NCBI GenBank assembly: GCA_035491895.1
Contig: DATJJY010000008.1
Span: forward strand, 1 to 64,000
Origin: DASTHG01 sp035491895
GTDB lineage: Bacteria; Gemmatimonadota; Gemmatimonadetes; Gemmatimonadales; GWC2-71-9
Direction: 5' to 3'
DNA length: 64,000 bases
Position 1 is the stretch's first letter. Each line of letters starts with the position of its first letter. Below, one piece after another: positions 50,865-60,910 of this stretch. A program made the translations under genes and the position numbers. Below the pieces are notes generated by a model. It was not told the DNA's origin and ran no database searches. It saw only the letters and a program-made list of their open reading frames with translations.

Positions 50865-52325
50865 TTAGGGCACCGCAGCGCGGTGAGCGATCGCCGCTTC
50901 CACGTCGGGAATGTCGCGCGGCGCCGGTGTGATCCAGTCGAGCCCCGTCGGCGTCACGATGTAGTCGTCCTCGATGCGGGCGCCGGTGTTCTGGTAGCGC
51001 AGCACGGCGGCGCGGACTTTCGCGGCGAAGGCGCGGTTGCGCGGCGTATCCGGGAGGATGTCGAGCAGCCGGGTGTTAATGTAGACGCCCGGCTCGATTG
51101 TAAAGACGTCCCCCGGCCGGAAGACGCGCGCGTCGTAGTAGCCGAGCATCGGATCGTGCACCGCGAGGCCGAGGCCGTGACTGATCCCGTGGATCGCGAA
51201 CAGCATCACCTGCCGGCAGCTGCGGGGCTGATCGGCGCAGTTGGCGGGCCAGGGCGGATCGAACGGGGCGTCGGCTGACTCGATCAGCCCGAGCCGGGCC
51301 AGGCCGCGGGCCCGTATGTCGACCGACGAGTCCTGCGCCGCCTGCACCGACTTGCCGGGTCCCGAATTGCGCTCGGCGGCGGCCTGCGCGTCCCGCACGA
51401 TCTGATACAACGCGCGCTGATCGGGGGTGAACGTGCCGCTCACGGGGAGCGTCCGCGTCACGTCGGCGGCATAGCCGCCATATTCGGCGGCTGCATCGAT
51501 CACCACCAGGTCTCCCGCTTTCAAGAGCGCCCGGTCTTTCATGTAATGCAGCTGGGTACCGTTCGCACCCGTTCCCACGATCGAGCCGTAGGCCGGTCGT
51601 TCCGCGCCCTGGCGTCTGAAGGTGTACTCGAGGGCGGCCTGCAGGTCGTATTCGTGGAGCCCCGGGGCGATCAGCTGCATCGCGGCGCGATGACCGGCGA
51701 CACTGATCTCGGCCGCGCGCCGGAGCAGCGCCTGCTCGGCCGGGCTCTTCGTCGCCCGCAGGCGGTCGAGGATCGGGGCAGCGTCCTGCACGGCGAGCCC
51801 CGTGTGGCGCTGAACCAGGGCCCGCATGATCTGCCCACCCCGGGTGAGCGAGTCGATCCCCGCAAAATCGGCGTCCTCGACGTCGCGCAGGGCGTAGAAC
51901 GGCAGTCCGCCGGCGGCGAGGGAGTCGAGCACCCCGACAAGCGCGTCCACCGAGCGCGACGGCAACCCGAGGTCGGATGCGAGCGCCGACGAGTCCGGCT
52001 CGATGCCGTAGTAGAGCGACCGGCGCGGCGTGCTGCGCGTGACGAACAACGTCGCTCGGCCGCGGCCGCCCCGCACCACCATGACGAGCGCGCCATCGGC
52101 ATAGTCGTAGCCGGTGAGGTAGTGAAACCCCGGCACCTGAAAGAACGGGCCGAAGTCCGACACGGGCGTCCGGCCGCCAAACGCGACGACGATGCCGCTG
52201 TCGATACGCGCCGCCAGCGAATCTCGTCGGGCGGCGTACTCGGCGCTGGTGATTTGTGCGGAGGATTGGACGCCGGACAGCGCGATGGTGGCGGCGAGGA
52301 TCGCGATACGTGACGCAGTAATCAT
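50865..52325 (-). CDS. Secreted Xaa-Pro aminopeptidase (M24)
   Basis: 486 residues with a signal peptide (ILAATIALSGVQSSAQ). The C-terminal pita-bread domain has the metal ligands of family M24: the Asp pair in VIDAAAEYGGYAADVTRT (about 275-290), His in HGISHGLGLAVHD (about 375), Glu in FTIEPGVY and Glu in ARIEDDYIVT. It removes N-terminal residues before proline, here probably in the periplasm. Monocistronic; ATG 52325. Confidence 0.92.
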   Translation of the reverse strand: MITASRIAILAATIALSGVQSSAQITSAEYAARRDSLAARIDSGIVVAFGGRTPVSDFGPFFQVPGFHYLTGYDYADGALVMVVRGGRGRATLFVTRSTPRRSLYYGIEPDSSALASDLGLPSRSVDALVGVLDSLAAGGLPFYALRDVEDADFAGIDSLTRGGQIMRALVQRHTGLAVQDAAPILDRLRATKSPAEQALLRRAAEISVAGHRAAMQLIAPGLHEYDLQAALEYTFRRQGAERPAYGSIVGTGANGTQLHYMKDRALLKAGDLVVIDAAAEYGGYAADVTRTLPVSGTFTPDQRALYQIVRDAQAAAERNSGPGKSVQAAQDSSVDIRARGLARLGLIESADAPFDPPWPANCADQPRSCRQVMLFAIHGISHGLGLAVHDPMLGYYDARVFRPGDVFTIEPGVYINTRLLDILPDTPRNRAFAAKVRAAVLRYQNTGARIEDDYIVTPTGLDWITPAPRDIPDVEAAIAHRAAVP

Positions 52326-52400
52326 GAAGGTAAGCTCCCACGAGCGCCGCCCACCCGCAACAGCCAGGCGATCCCCACAGCGATGAGACTTGCCCGGGCG

Positions 52401-52772
52401 TCATCGGCGCTGAATCTGTTCCCTGCGCGTTTTCACCAGCCGGCGCACGAGACCTACGGGGATGGGATGGTCCGGCTGGAAGCGAATCGTGCCTTTGCTG
52501 ATCTCATAATCCTTGAGCTCACGCTTGAAGGCTTGCACGACGGCGCCCGGATAGAATGAGCAGTGATTCGCCCCTGCCCCGAACCACACCAGCATCCGGC
52601 CGTCGAGCCGAAACGCGGGGAGCTGATAGCTGATGCACTCCTCGGCTCGAGGCGCCGCGGCCTGGATCGCCTTGCGCAGTCGATTGAGCGCGGCGCGTTG
52701 GCCGCTGCTCACACGCGCGAGGTAGTCGTCGATCGTCGCGGGCTTGGCCTTCCCCTTGGATCGTGTTTTCAT
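52401..52772 (-). CDS. DUF1801-family protein
   Basis: 123 residues. The start KPATIDDYLARVSSGQRAAL, then AIQAAAPRAEECISYQLPAF and SFYPGAVVQAFKRELKDYE matches the DUF1801 (YdhG-like) fold, and KGTIRFQPDHPIP is the usual C-terminal motif. Function unknown. ATG 52772 is preferred to TTG 52778. Confidence 0.88.
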   Translation of the reverse strand: MKTRSKGKAKPATIDDYLARVSSGQRAALNRLRKAIQAAAPRAEECISYQLPAFRLDGRMLVWFGAGANHCSFYPGAVVQAFKRELKDYEISKGTIRFQPDHPIPVGLVRRLVKTRREQIQRR

Positions 52773-52792
52773 GGTCAACGGGTTGAATGTCC

Positions 52793-53236
52793 TCAGTCGA
52801 CTGTGGCCGCGTACTGCTCCAGTCGAGCGAACTTTTTCCTATAGATCCGTCGCAGCATCGCCGCCGTGACCGCACGCTCGACTGAGCCGAGCAACCCAGG
52901 CCACCGAACGCGAAATCTCGTCTGGATCGTCACGGTGGCGGCCCTCCCCTGCTCTGTCGGGTCGACGGTGAACGTCGTGGTGCTGAAGCCGCTCGCATCG
53001 ATCTCCTCGAGCACTCGCCCCGGTTCAGGCTCGCGGATCAAGTGGACGAACTGTCTGGTGTTCCCCAGGACGCGGGTCTCTACACGGACGCGAGTTCCCG
53101 CCCCGACGCCACCTTCTTCCACCTCGATTTTCCGGAAGTATTCCGGGGGGACGATGCGCGGATGATGCACCTGATAGTCGGCAATGATGCCGTACACGTG
53201 CGCCGCTGCGGCGTGGATGGTCGTCGTGGCGTTCAC
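52793..53236 (-). CDS. SRPBCC (START/polyketide-cyclase-like) protein
   Basis: 147 residues. NATTTIHAAAAHVYGIIADY at the N-terminus, then RVRVETRVLGNTRQFVHLI and EEIDASGFSTTTFTV, outlines the helix-grip SRPBCC fold; the C-terminal helix carries the basic stretch RRIYRKKFARLEQYA. Probably binds a hydrophobic ligand. GTG 53236 has GAGAGG five bases upstream. Confidence 0.85.
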   Translation of the reverse strand: MNATTTIHAAAAHVYGIIADYQVHHPRIVPPEYFRKIEVEEGGVGAGTRVRVETRVLGNTRQFVHLIREPEPGRVLEEIDASGFSTTTFTVDPTEQGRAATVTIQTRFRVRWPGLLGSVERAVTAAMLRRIYRKKFARLEQYAATVD

Positions 53237-53422
53237 CGTGGCCTCTCTCACGCTATCCCGCACTCAGCTCGAAGCGTGACGGCCGGAGCGACAGCAGCGT
53301 GACGACACCCAACGCGAAGGCCAGCCCCCCTCTGCCAGAACCGGGGGCGGCGTCACGCCGGCGCACGACGACGAAGACCATGGCGAAAGCTGCGATCTCC
53401 CCTGTCCGCCTGCTAGATGGTG
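53237..53422. other. Short intergenic gap with no supported gene
   Basis: This stretch holds the leader of the SRPBCC gene and the 3' flank of the cupin gene. A 42-codon minus-strand frame (53253-53381) is present but its composition gives no support for a gene. Confidence 0.4.
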
Positions 53423-53758
53423 TTAGGTGGGATTTTCCTGGATGAACCGTGGGCTGAGGTGGATGTCGACCTGAACGAGCGGGGCATCGCCGATACACTT
53501 GAAACCGTGGATTTCCCCGGCCTTGATGACGAGGATGTCCCCCGCACCCGCCTCGATCTCCTTCCCATTGACGATGTAGCGCCCCCGGCCCTCGCGGACG
53601 AACTGCACTTCGTCGTATGGGTGCCGATGCGGTCCGGGCCCCTGCCCCGGCAAGGCTCGCAGTAGAAACGCGGAGATCTGCACGTCACCGTTGTCAGCCC
53701 CGACGAAATTGTGCGAGCTGCCGATAAACGGCAGATCCTCCTGGCGGACGCGGTACAT
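53423..53758 (-). CDS. Cupin-domain protein
   Basis: 111 residues. Single cupin: motif 1 GPGPHRHPYDEVQFVREGRGRY (two His and Glu, about 40-60, given in its halves GPGPHRHPYDE and VQFVREGRGRY) and motif 2 AGDILVIKAGEIHGFKCIG (about 73-90). A metal-binding beta-barrel; ligand unknown. A strong SD GGAGGGAGG precedes ATG 53758. Divergent from the acetyltransferase at 53798. Confidence 0.9.
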   Translation of the reverse strand: MYRVRQEDLPFIGSSHNFVGADNGDVQISAFLLRALPGQGPGPHRHPYDEVQFVREGRGRYIVNGKEIEAGAGDILVIKAGEIHGFKCIGDAPLVQVDIHLSPRFIQENPT

Positions 53759-53797
53759 GTCTGGCGACCTCCCTCCGAGAGACTAAGTTTGCAGCCC

Positions 53798-54394
53798 GTG
53801 ATCACCCTTCATCCTGTGCCGCTCGAAGGTCATGGCGTTCGGCTCGAGCCGCTGACCCTGGAACATGCGGACGCGCTGCGGCTGGCGGCCACGGACGGGC
53901 GCCTGTGGGAGTTGTGGTATACCGCCGTCCCCGAGCCGGCGCAGGTGGGCGCTTACATCGAGTCGGCGCTCGCCGGCCAGCGCGAGGGGCGGATGCTGCC
54001 GTGGGCGGTGCGCGAGCTCGCCGCTGGAGCGATCGTCGGGAGCACCCGCTATCACGATATCGTCGCGGAGATCGATCGCGTGGAGATCGGCTACACCTGG
54101 TATGCCCGGAGCTGGCAACGCACCCATGTAAACACTACCTGCAAGCTGCTGCTGCTGCAGCACGCGTTCGAAACGCTCGGCTGTCAGGTCGTGGGCCTCC
54201 GCACTGACAACTTCAACTTCGCCTCACAGCGAGCCATCGAGGCGCTCGGTGCCAAGAAGGACGGCGTCTTGCGGCATCACCATGCGCGGCGCGACGGCAC
54301 GGCGCGGGATACCGTCATGTACAGCGTGCTGCGCGCGGAATGGCGGGACGTCAAGCGCAATCTCGAGCTGCGACTGGTGCGCCACCGGTCATGA
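53798..54394 (+). CDS. GNAT acetyltransferase, RimJ/RimL-like
   Basis: 198 residues. GVRLEPLTLEHADALRLAAT at the N-terminus, VEIGYTWYARSWQRTHVN (about 105) and LRTDNFNFASQRAIEALGAK (about 143) match the family that acetylates ribosomal or small-molecule amines. GTG 53798 begins the conserved N-terminus; TTG 53789 is possible. The 39-base gap to the divergent cupin gene must hold both promoters. Confidence 0.9.
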   Translation: MITLHPVPLEGHGVRLEPLTLEHADALRLAATDGRLWELWYTAVPEPAQVGAYIESALAGQREGRMLPWAVRELAAGAIVGSTRYHDIVAEIDRVEIGYTWYARSWQRTHVNTTCKLLLLQHAFETLGCQVVGLRTDNFNFASQRAIEALGAKKDGVLRHHHARRDGTARDTVMYSVLRAEWRDVKRNLELRLVRHRS

Positions 54395-54404
54395 GGCGTT
54401 GTCC

Positions 54405-54446
54405 GTCGTCGGTCGTCAGTCCTACCGATAACCGATGACCGATGAC
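54405..54446. terminator. Bidirectional hairpin between convergent genes
   Basis: GTCGTCGGTCGTC (54405-54417) pairs with GATGACCGATGAC (54434-54446) over 13 bp with two G-U pairs on the plus-strand RNA. The 16-base loop contains a second nested CCGAT copy. It lies between the convergent acetyltransferase and DinB stops. Confidence 0.6.
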
Positions 54447-54453
54447 GCCAATT

Positions 54454-54996
54454 CTACGAGCGCGGCGTTTCGTGATCGGTCAACACGGGTAGGTAGGGGA
54501 CCCACGCGCCGACCTCGTCCCTGTACTGCTTGGCCATCACTCGCGCCACCTGCGCCAGGTGCCCCAGATCGTGCACGACCCAGGCGGCGAGCAGCTGCCG
54601 CAAGGTCACCGCGCCCAGACTCGGGTGCTCGCCCTGCTGCACCAGCTGTGCGTCGGTGAGATTCCACGATCGCAGCAGCTCGAGGTTGGCGGCCCGCAAC
54701 CTGGCGAATTCGGCGAGCAGGGAGTCCAGCGTCCGGCCGGTATTGCGGGAACGATGGCGGAAGCGGTCGTACGGCTCGAACCGCCGGCTGGGACCCTGCC
54801 CCAGGATGATACGGGCGCGCGGGATCCAGTCGGTTTCCTCGCCGTCGACCAGATGGCCGACGATATCGAACGGGCTAAAGGTGTCGGGGCCTTCGGTCCC
54901 GCGCACCCACGACTCGCCGACCCCCTGGAGCAGCGCCCCAAGCGACGCGGGTGAGCGTTGCAGCACTGCGATCGACTGCTCGAGCGAAAACTGCAC
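54454..54996 (-). CDS. DinB-family protein
   Basis: 180 residues. Four-helix DinB pattern: SPFDIVGHLVDGEETDWI (His, about 50), FARLRAANLELLRSWNL, and LLAAWVVHDLGHLAQVARVM (about 140-158) with the two C-terminal histidines. Probably metal binding; function unknown. GTG 54996 lies 19 bases after the TIM-barrel gene stop with AGGA upstream; the longer frame is a shadow. Confidence 0.87.
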   Translation of the reverse strand: MQFSLEQSIAVLQRSPASLGALLQGVGESWVRGTEGPDTFSPFDIVGHLVDGEETDWIPRARIILGQGPSRRFEPYDRFRHRSRNTGRTLDSLLAEFARLRAANLELLRSWNLTDAQLVQQGEHPSLGAVTLRQLLAAWVVHDLGHLAQVARVMAKQYRDEVGAWVPYLPVLTDHETPRS

Positions 54997-55015
54997 GTTG
55001 TCCTGGAGCCCGCTC

Positions 55016-55858
55016 CTAGAACTCGAGCCCGTGCAGGAACTGGTAGTCGTCGCGCGCGGCGGCGAGCTGGTCGGCCGCCCCTTCCTGTTCCACGTAGCAT
55101 GGCTTCTCGTTGAGCGAGGGCACCGCGGCCAGGAACCGCTTGAAGTCGAAGATGCCCTTTCCCAGATCAGTGTCGTGCGACTTGTCCGCCACGACATCCT
55201 TGAGATGGAACGCCCAGTAGCGGTCCTTGTAGCGCGCGAGGTATTGCATCGGATCGCCGCCCCCGATCACCATGTTGCCGACGTCGAGCTGCAGGCGAAC
55301 CACCTTGGGATCGAGGCGCTCGACGAAGACGTCGTAGGGCACCTTGCCGTCGATCGGCTTCATGTGATCGGGCTCGTTATGGAACGCGAGCCAGATCCCG
55401 TCGCGCCGCGCGACTGCCCCCGCCGTGTTGAAGTGGTCGGCCCACTCCCGCCAATCGTCCAGTGTCTGCGACGTCTCGCCGGAGAAGCTCGGCACGATGA
55501 GGTAGTCGTGTCCGATCCGCTTCGCGATGTCGACCCGGCGCTCCCAGCCGATCAGGATGTCTTCGGGCGAAATGTGTGCTGAGGGGGCGCGCAGGCCCTC
55601 CTGCTTGAGTGTGGCGATTACCTGGTCGGTCGTCCGGCCGAAGTTCTGGAACGACCACAGGAGCTCCACGTCGGTGTATCCCGCGGCGCGGACGGCGGCA
55701 AGCGTCCGCTCCGGATCCTTCATCATTTCGGTGCGGACCGAATACAGCTCGAGGCCGATGCGCTCCAGGTGAGTCGCCTCCTCCCAGTGCAGCCGGGGGG
55801 ACGCCATCATGCCACCGGTTGCCGCACCCAACGTCTGAATGAATGTGCGCCGTTCCAT
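55016..55858 (-). CDS. Tat-exported TIM-barrel sugar isomerase/epimerase
   Basis: 280 residues. A twin-arginine signal (MERRTFIQTLGAATGGMMAS) leads a xylose-isomerase-like barrel: IGLELYSVRTEMMKDP (about 35), LAFHNEPDHM (about 170, metal Glu), LQLDVGNMVIGGGDP and AFHLKDVV (about 220). It probably epimerises or oxidises a monosaccharide released by the neighbouring glycoside hydrolases. ATG 55858 is chosen for the Tat motif; GTG 55864 is an in-frame alternative. Confidence 0.9.
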   Translation of the reverse strand: MERRTFIQTLGAATGGMMASPRLHWEEATHLERIGLELYSVRTEMMKDPERTLAAVRAAGYTDVELLWSFQNFGRTTDQVIATLKQEGLRAPSAHISPEDILIGWERRVDIAKRIGHDYLIVPSFSGETSQTLDDWREWADHFNTAGAVARRDGIWLAFHNEPDHMKPIDGKVPYDVFVERLDPKVVRLQLDVGNMVIGGGDPMQYLARYKDRYWAFHLKDVVADKSHDTDLGKGIFDFKRFLAAVPSLNEKPCYVEQEGAADQLAAARDDYQFLHGLEF

Positions 55859-55870
55859 GGTCACCTGCCT

Positions 55871-56673
55871 CTAGGGTTCGCTGTACACGCGGACATAGTC
55901 TACCACCATCTGCTGCGGGAAAGTCGTCGTGCTATCGGGATCTCCCGGCCAGCCGCCGCCGACCGCCACGTTGAGCAGCAGGAAGAAGGGATGATCGTAT
56001 ACCCATTTCGTTCCGGACGGCAGACTCGCCGGCGTCAGGCGATGATACGCCCTGCCATCAACGTACCACACGATCTCCTGGGGCTGCCAGGATACGGCGT
56101 ACACGTGGAAGTCGTCGGCAAAGGCGCCGGGGGAGAGCGTGTCGGGCGCGCCGATGCCGTTGCCGCCCGAGTAACCGGGGCCGTGCGCCGTGCCGTGCAC
56201 GATCGCCGGCTCGCGCCCGATGTTCTCCATGATGTCGATCTCGCCGCTCTCGGGCCACCCCACCGACCCGATGTTCGTCCCCAGCATCCACCACGCCGGC
56301 CACAACCCCTGGCCGCGCGGGATCTTGATGCGCGCTTCGAAACGGCCGTACGCGCGCGCGTACAGCCCCTGGGTCTTGAGCCGTGTCGACGTGTAGCGAC
56401 AGGTCCCGTACCAGCAGGTGTGGCTCGAGTCGACGCGGGCCGTGATCACGAGATCGCCCTGGCCGTCGAGCGCCACGTTCTCCGGACGAGTCGTATAGTA
56501 CTCCCGCTCCTGGTTCCCGAAGCCCGAGCCGCCGGTATCGGCGGTCCATTTCGCGCGGTCGAAGGTCGCGCCCGCCGGCCCGTCGAATTCATCCTGCCAG
56601 AGAGGACCGGGGCCGCCGGACGCTGGACCGGCGCAAGCGACGACAACGAGGACGGTGATGCGCGGGAATCGTC

Positions 56674-56677
<4 letters not shown>
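55871..56677 (-). CDS. Glycoside hydrolase family 16, probable lipoprotein
   Basis: 268 residues. The signal ends in a lipobox-like VVVACAG. The GH16 jellyroll has the catalytic motif GEIDIMENIG (two Glu and Asp, about 135-144), plus FEARIKIPRGQGLWPAWWML and WYVDGRAYHRL. GH16 enzymes cleave beta-1,3/1,4-glucans, laminarin, agar or carrageenan; laminarinase/lichenase type is most likely. ATG 56677 overlaps the serine-hydrolase stop (ATGA). Confidence 0.92.
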
Positions 56678-58227
<1,550 letters not shown>

Positions 58228-58264
58228 GGACGCGTCCACCTTGTCGGCTCCGACGGCTTCGCCG

Positions 58265-60784
58265 TCATTGCGCCGTGAGGTGTGCGGTGTGACCCTTGCG
58301 GCCCGTGGCGCTGAACGCCGCCACGCTGATCGTCCCTCGGAGGGGGATCGGACCGTGGACGACGGGACTGCGGGCGGTGGGCTCGCTGCCATCGGTCGTG
58401 TAGCGCAGCGTGAAGCCGGGGAGCTCCAGGCTGGCGCGGACGGACCCGCCGTCCGGCTCCAGGCCCGGTGTGGGAATTCGATAGCTGATGCCCGGCACCT
58501 CCCGATCGAGCCGGGGCAGCTCGCGCTTGCCCACTTGGTTCACGAAGCGCGACCACGCCTCGCCGTAGAGCGCCGCCGCCTTCACGGGGTCGCGCTCGGT
58601 GGCCCAATCGGGGTCTGGCGCCCACGCCCGCTCCGCGAGGCCCAGCAACTTCGGCACCATCATGTACTCCAGCCGATCGGGGCTGCTCAACGTCTCGGAC
58701 CAGAGGTCGCCCTGGATGCCGAGGATGTGCGTCCGGCCGTAGTCGGTGAGCCGGTCCTTGCCGATGAAGACGGTAGAATCCAGGGGGTTGCCGCGCCGAT
58801 CGACGCGCAGGTTGCGGTAGTAATCGAACGGGATGAACTGGAACCCCTTGCGGACATCGACGTACCCGCCCCAGTCGAGTCCTGTCTCCTCCGGGTTCTG
58901 GTTCCAGGCGAGGTCGAAGTACAGGTTGGTCACGGGACACAACACGACGTCGTACCCGCCGTTGGCGAGACGGTAGGCGAGATCTTCGCCCCCCCAGCCG
59001 GGCACGTTGTTCCAGACGTAGGCGCGCCAGCCGCGCGCGGCGAAATCGGGATTGGGGATGTTGACCGATTGGCTGTCACGGCGCGTCTTGCGCACCGCGA
59101 TCTCTTCCCATCCCGAGGGGACGAGGCCATGGGCGTTCAGGATCTGCGCCACCCGGCCGTAGAAGACGAACCAGAGATCGTCGACGCTCGCGAGGTGGTG
59201 CGCCTGCAGGTAGGCCTGGACTGCGGGAGAGCCTTGCCAGACGCCCATCGGGACTTCGTCGCCGCCCATGTGGATGTGCCGCAGCGGCACGTCCGCCTCG
59301 CGGTACAGCGCGACGAGATCGCCGACGACGTGCTCGAGGAAGCCGTAGGTGGATTCGAGCGCCGGATTCATCACGTTGTCGTGATAGCCCTGTGCCGTGG
59401 TGTAGGTCGAGGTGTCGTCGGGGTCGCTCAGGAGGTATTGGCGGTCGCCGGTGGCGCGGAACCGCGCCTGCATCGCCTTCACGGCGGCCCGCGCGTGGCC
59501 CGGCATCTCGATCTCGGGAATCACCTCGATGTGGCGCGCCGTGGCGTAGCGCAGGATCTCGACGTAATCGGCGCGCGAGAAATAGCCGCTACCGAACGCC
59601 CGACCGGTGTCGGGCCCGGAGCCATAGGCCGGCGGCAGGAAACGGCTGCCGTCCACGGTGTGGCCCCGCCGGCCGCCGAACGCCGTGAGCTCGGGGATGC
59701 TCGCAATTTCGATGCGCCAGGCCTCGTCGTCGGTGAGGTGCAGGTGCAGGACGTTGAGCTTGTAGCGCGCCAGCAGATCGAGCGTGCGCAGCACCGCCGC
59801 TTTCGGCTGGAAGTTGCGCGCCACGTCGAGCATGAATCCGCGATAGCCGAAGCGCGGGGCGTCCACCACGGTGAGCGCCGGCAGCACGAGGCCCCCGCCT
59901 GGAGACGGCGGAGGGAGCAGGCTGCGCAGTGACTGAAGACCGTAGAAGACGCCGGCGGAGGAGACGCCGACGATGCGGATGCCGGCCGTCGGATCCACCA
60001 CGAGCTGGTAGGCTTCCGGAGAGGTTTGACCCTCGACCGCGCCCACCTCGAGTCGCAGCGGCGGGACCATCGCCTTCCGGGATTTTCCGAAATACCGCTG
60101 CAGGTAGTCGCGCGCGAACGCCGCCTCGTTGCGCAACGAGTCGGACGCGGCGACCACCGGCATCGCGCTGAAGCGCAGCTCTCCCGCTCCCCGCGTGACC
60201 TGCACCGGCGTCGGGAATATCGGCGGCAGGTCGCTCACAGGGATGTCGCGAATCACGGAGTCGAGGGCATACTGCCGCTCGGGTGAGATCACGCGGGGGT
60301 CGTGCCCGTCTCCCTGGGGCGGGCGATCGAACGGAACGGCGACATAGTTACTGATTGCTTGCCCCGTACCGTTCGTGCTATCGAACACGATGTAGGGGCC
60401 CTTCGGCACGAAGCTCCGGTTGAGCAGGAAGTCCCACGTCATGTACGGGATGCGAATGCTGGCGCCGGGGGCGAGGCCCGCGAAGCCGGCACCGGGAACG
60501 AGACGGTGCAGGTCGCCCGTCACGTCCTCGATCGCGAAGCCGCTCTCTACGCTGCCGGGCTGCGCCCCGTGCAGGGCGCTGAAGTAGATCGCCCAGCCGC
60601 TCGCGGCGAGCGGCCGCGTGCCGCGATTGGTCAGCGTGAAGACGACGCGTGAGCCGCTCGTCGAATCGCGGAAGACGTCCTTCTCCAGCTGCCACCGGAG
60701 CTGCAGCGCGGTTTGGGCGAGGGCCGGGGCGGCCGCGATCACGGGCAACAACGCGGACAGGGCAAAACGGAGATGGTAGCGCAT
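58265..60784 (-). CDS. Secreted beta-N-acetylhexosaminidase (GH20)
   Basis: 839 residues with a signal peptide (LSALLPVIAAAPALAQ). Order: N-terminal chitobiase-type carbohydrate-binding domain (about 25-160), GH20b domain, GH20 TIM barrel with FMLDVARNFQP, HLHLTDDEAWRIEI and the catalytic Asp-Glu in HIHMGGDEVPMG (about 515), and a C-terminal chitobiase_C-like domain (TLRYTTDGSEPTARSPV). It releases GlcNAc from chitin oligomers or glycans. ATG 60784 has no SD and lies seven bases from a -10 box. Confidence 0.94.
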   Translation of the reverse strand: MRYHLRFALSALLPVIAAAPALAQTALQLRWQLEKDVFRDSTSGSRVVFTLTNRGTRPLAASGWAIYFSALHGAQPGSVESGFAIEDVTGDLHRLVPGAGFAGLAPGASIRIPYMTWDFLLNRSFVPKGPYIVFDSTNGTGQAISNYVAVPFDRPPQGDGHDPRVISPERQYALDSVIRDIPVSDLPPIFPTPVQVTRGAGELRFSAMPVVAASDSLRNEAAFARDYLQRYFGKSRKAMVPPLRLEVGAVEGQTSPEAYQLVVDPTAGIRIVGVSSAGVFYGLQSLRSLLPPPSPGGGLVLPALTVVDAPRFGYRGFMLDVARNFQPKAAVLRTLDLLARYKLNVLHLHLTDDEAWRIEIASIPELTAFGGRRGHTVDGSRFLPPAYGSGPDTGRAFGSGYFSRADYVEILRYATARHIEVIPEIEMPGHARAAVKAMQARFRATGDRQYLLSDPDDTSTYTTAQGYHDNVMNPALESTYGFLEHVVGDLVALYREADVPLRHIHMGGDEVPMGVWQGSPAVQAYLQAHHLASVDDLWFVFYGRVAQILNAHGLVPSGWEEIAVRKTRRDSQSVNIPNPDFAARGWRAYVWNNVPGWGGEDLAYRLANGGYDVVLCPVTNLYFDLAWNQNPEETGLDWGGYVDVRKGFQFIPFDYYRNLRVDRRGNPLDSTVFIGKDRLTDYGRTHILGIQGDLWSETLSSPDRLEYMMVPKLLGLAERAWAPDPDWATERDPVKAAALYGEAWSRFVNQVGKRELPRLDREVPGISYRIPTPGLEPDGGSVRASLELPGFTLRYTTDGSEPTARSPVVHGPIPLRGTISVAAFSATGRKGHTAHLTAQ

Positions 60785-60791
60785 GGTAAAA

Positions 60792-60820
60792 ATTAGACAC
60801 TGAACCGGCGACGGTGTCCA
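60792..60820 (-). promoter_or_regulatory. Promoter of the GH20 gene
   Basis: On the minus strand TGGACA (60820-60815), a 17-base spacer and TCTAAT (60797-60792) are followed by seven bases and the ATG at 60784. The predicted transcript is leaderless. Confidence 0.5.
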
Positions 60821-60910
60821 GGGGCCCTTTACCGCCATGGCATTCGTGCTATCTCCATCGCCACGCTGCCGTCATTGCCGCCGCGACCATTCCCCCGGGA
60901 GCTCCCCCAC

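Noticed and set aside
53253..53381. 42-codon minus-strand frame between the SRPBCC and cupin genes
   Set aside because: No SD and no pattern; it overlaps the SRPBCC 5' region and could be chance.
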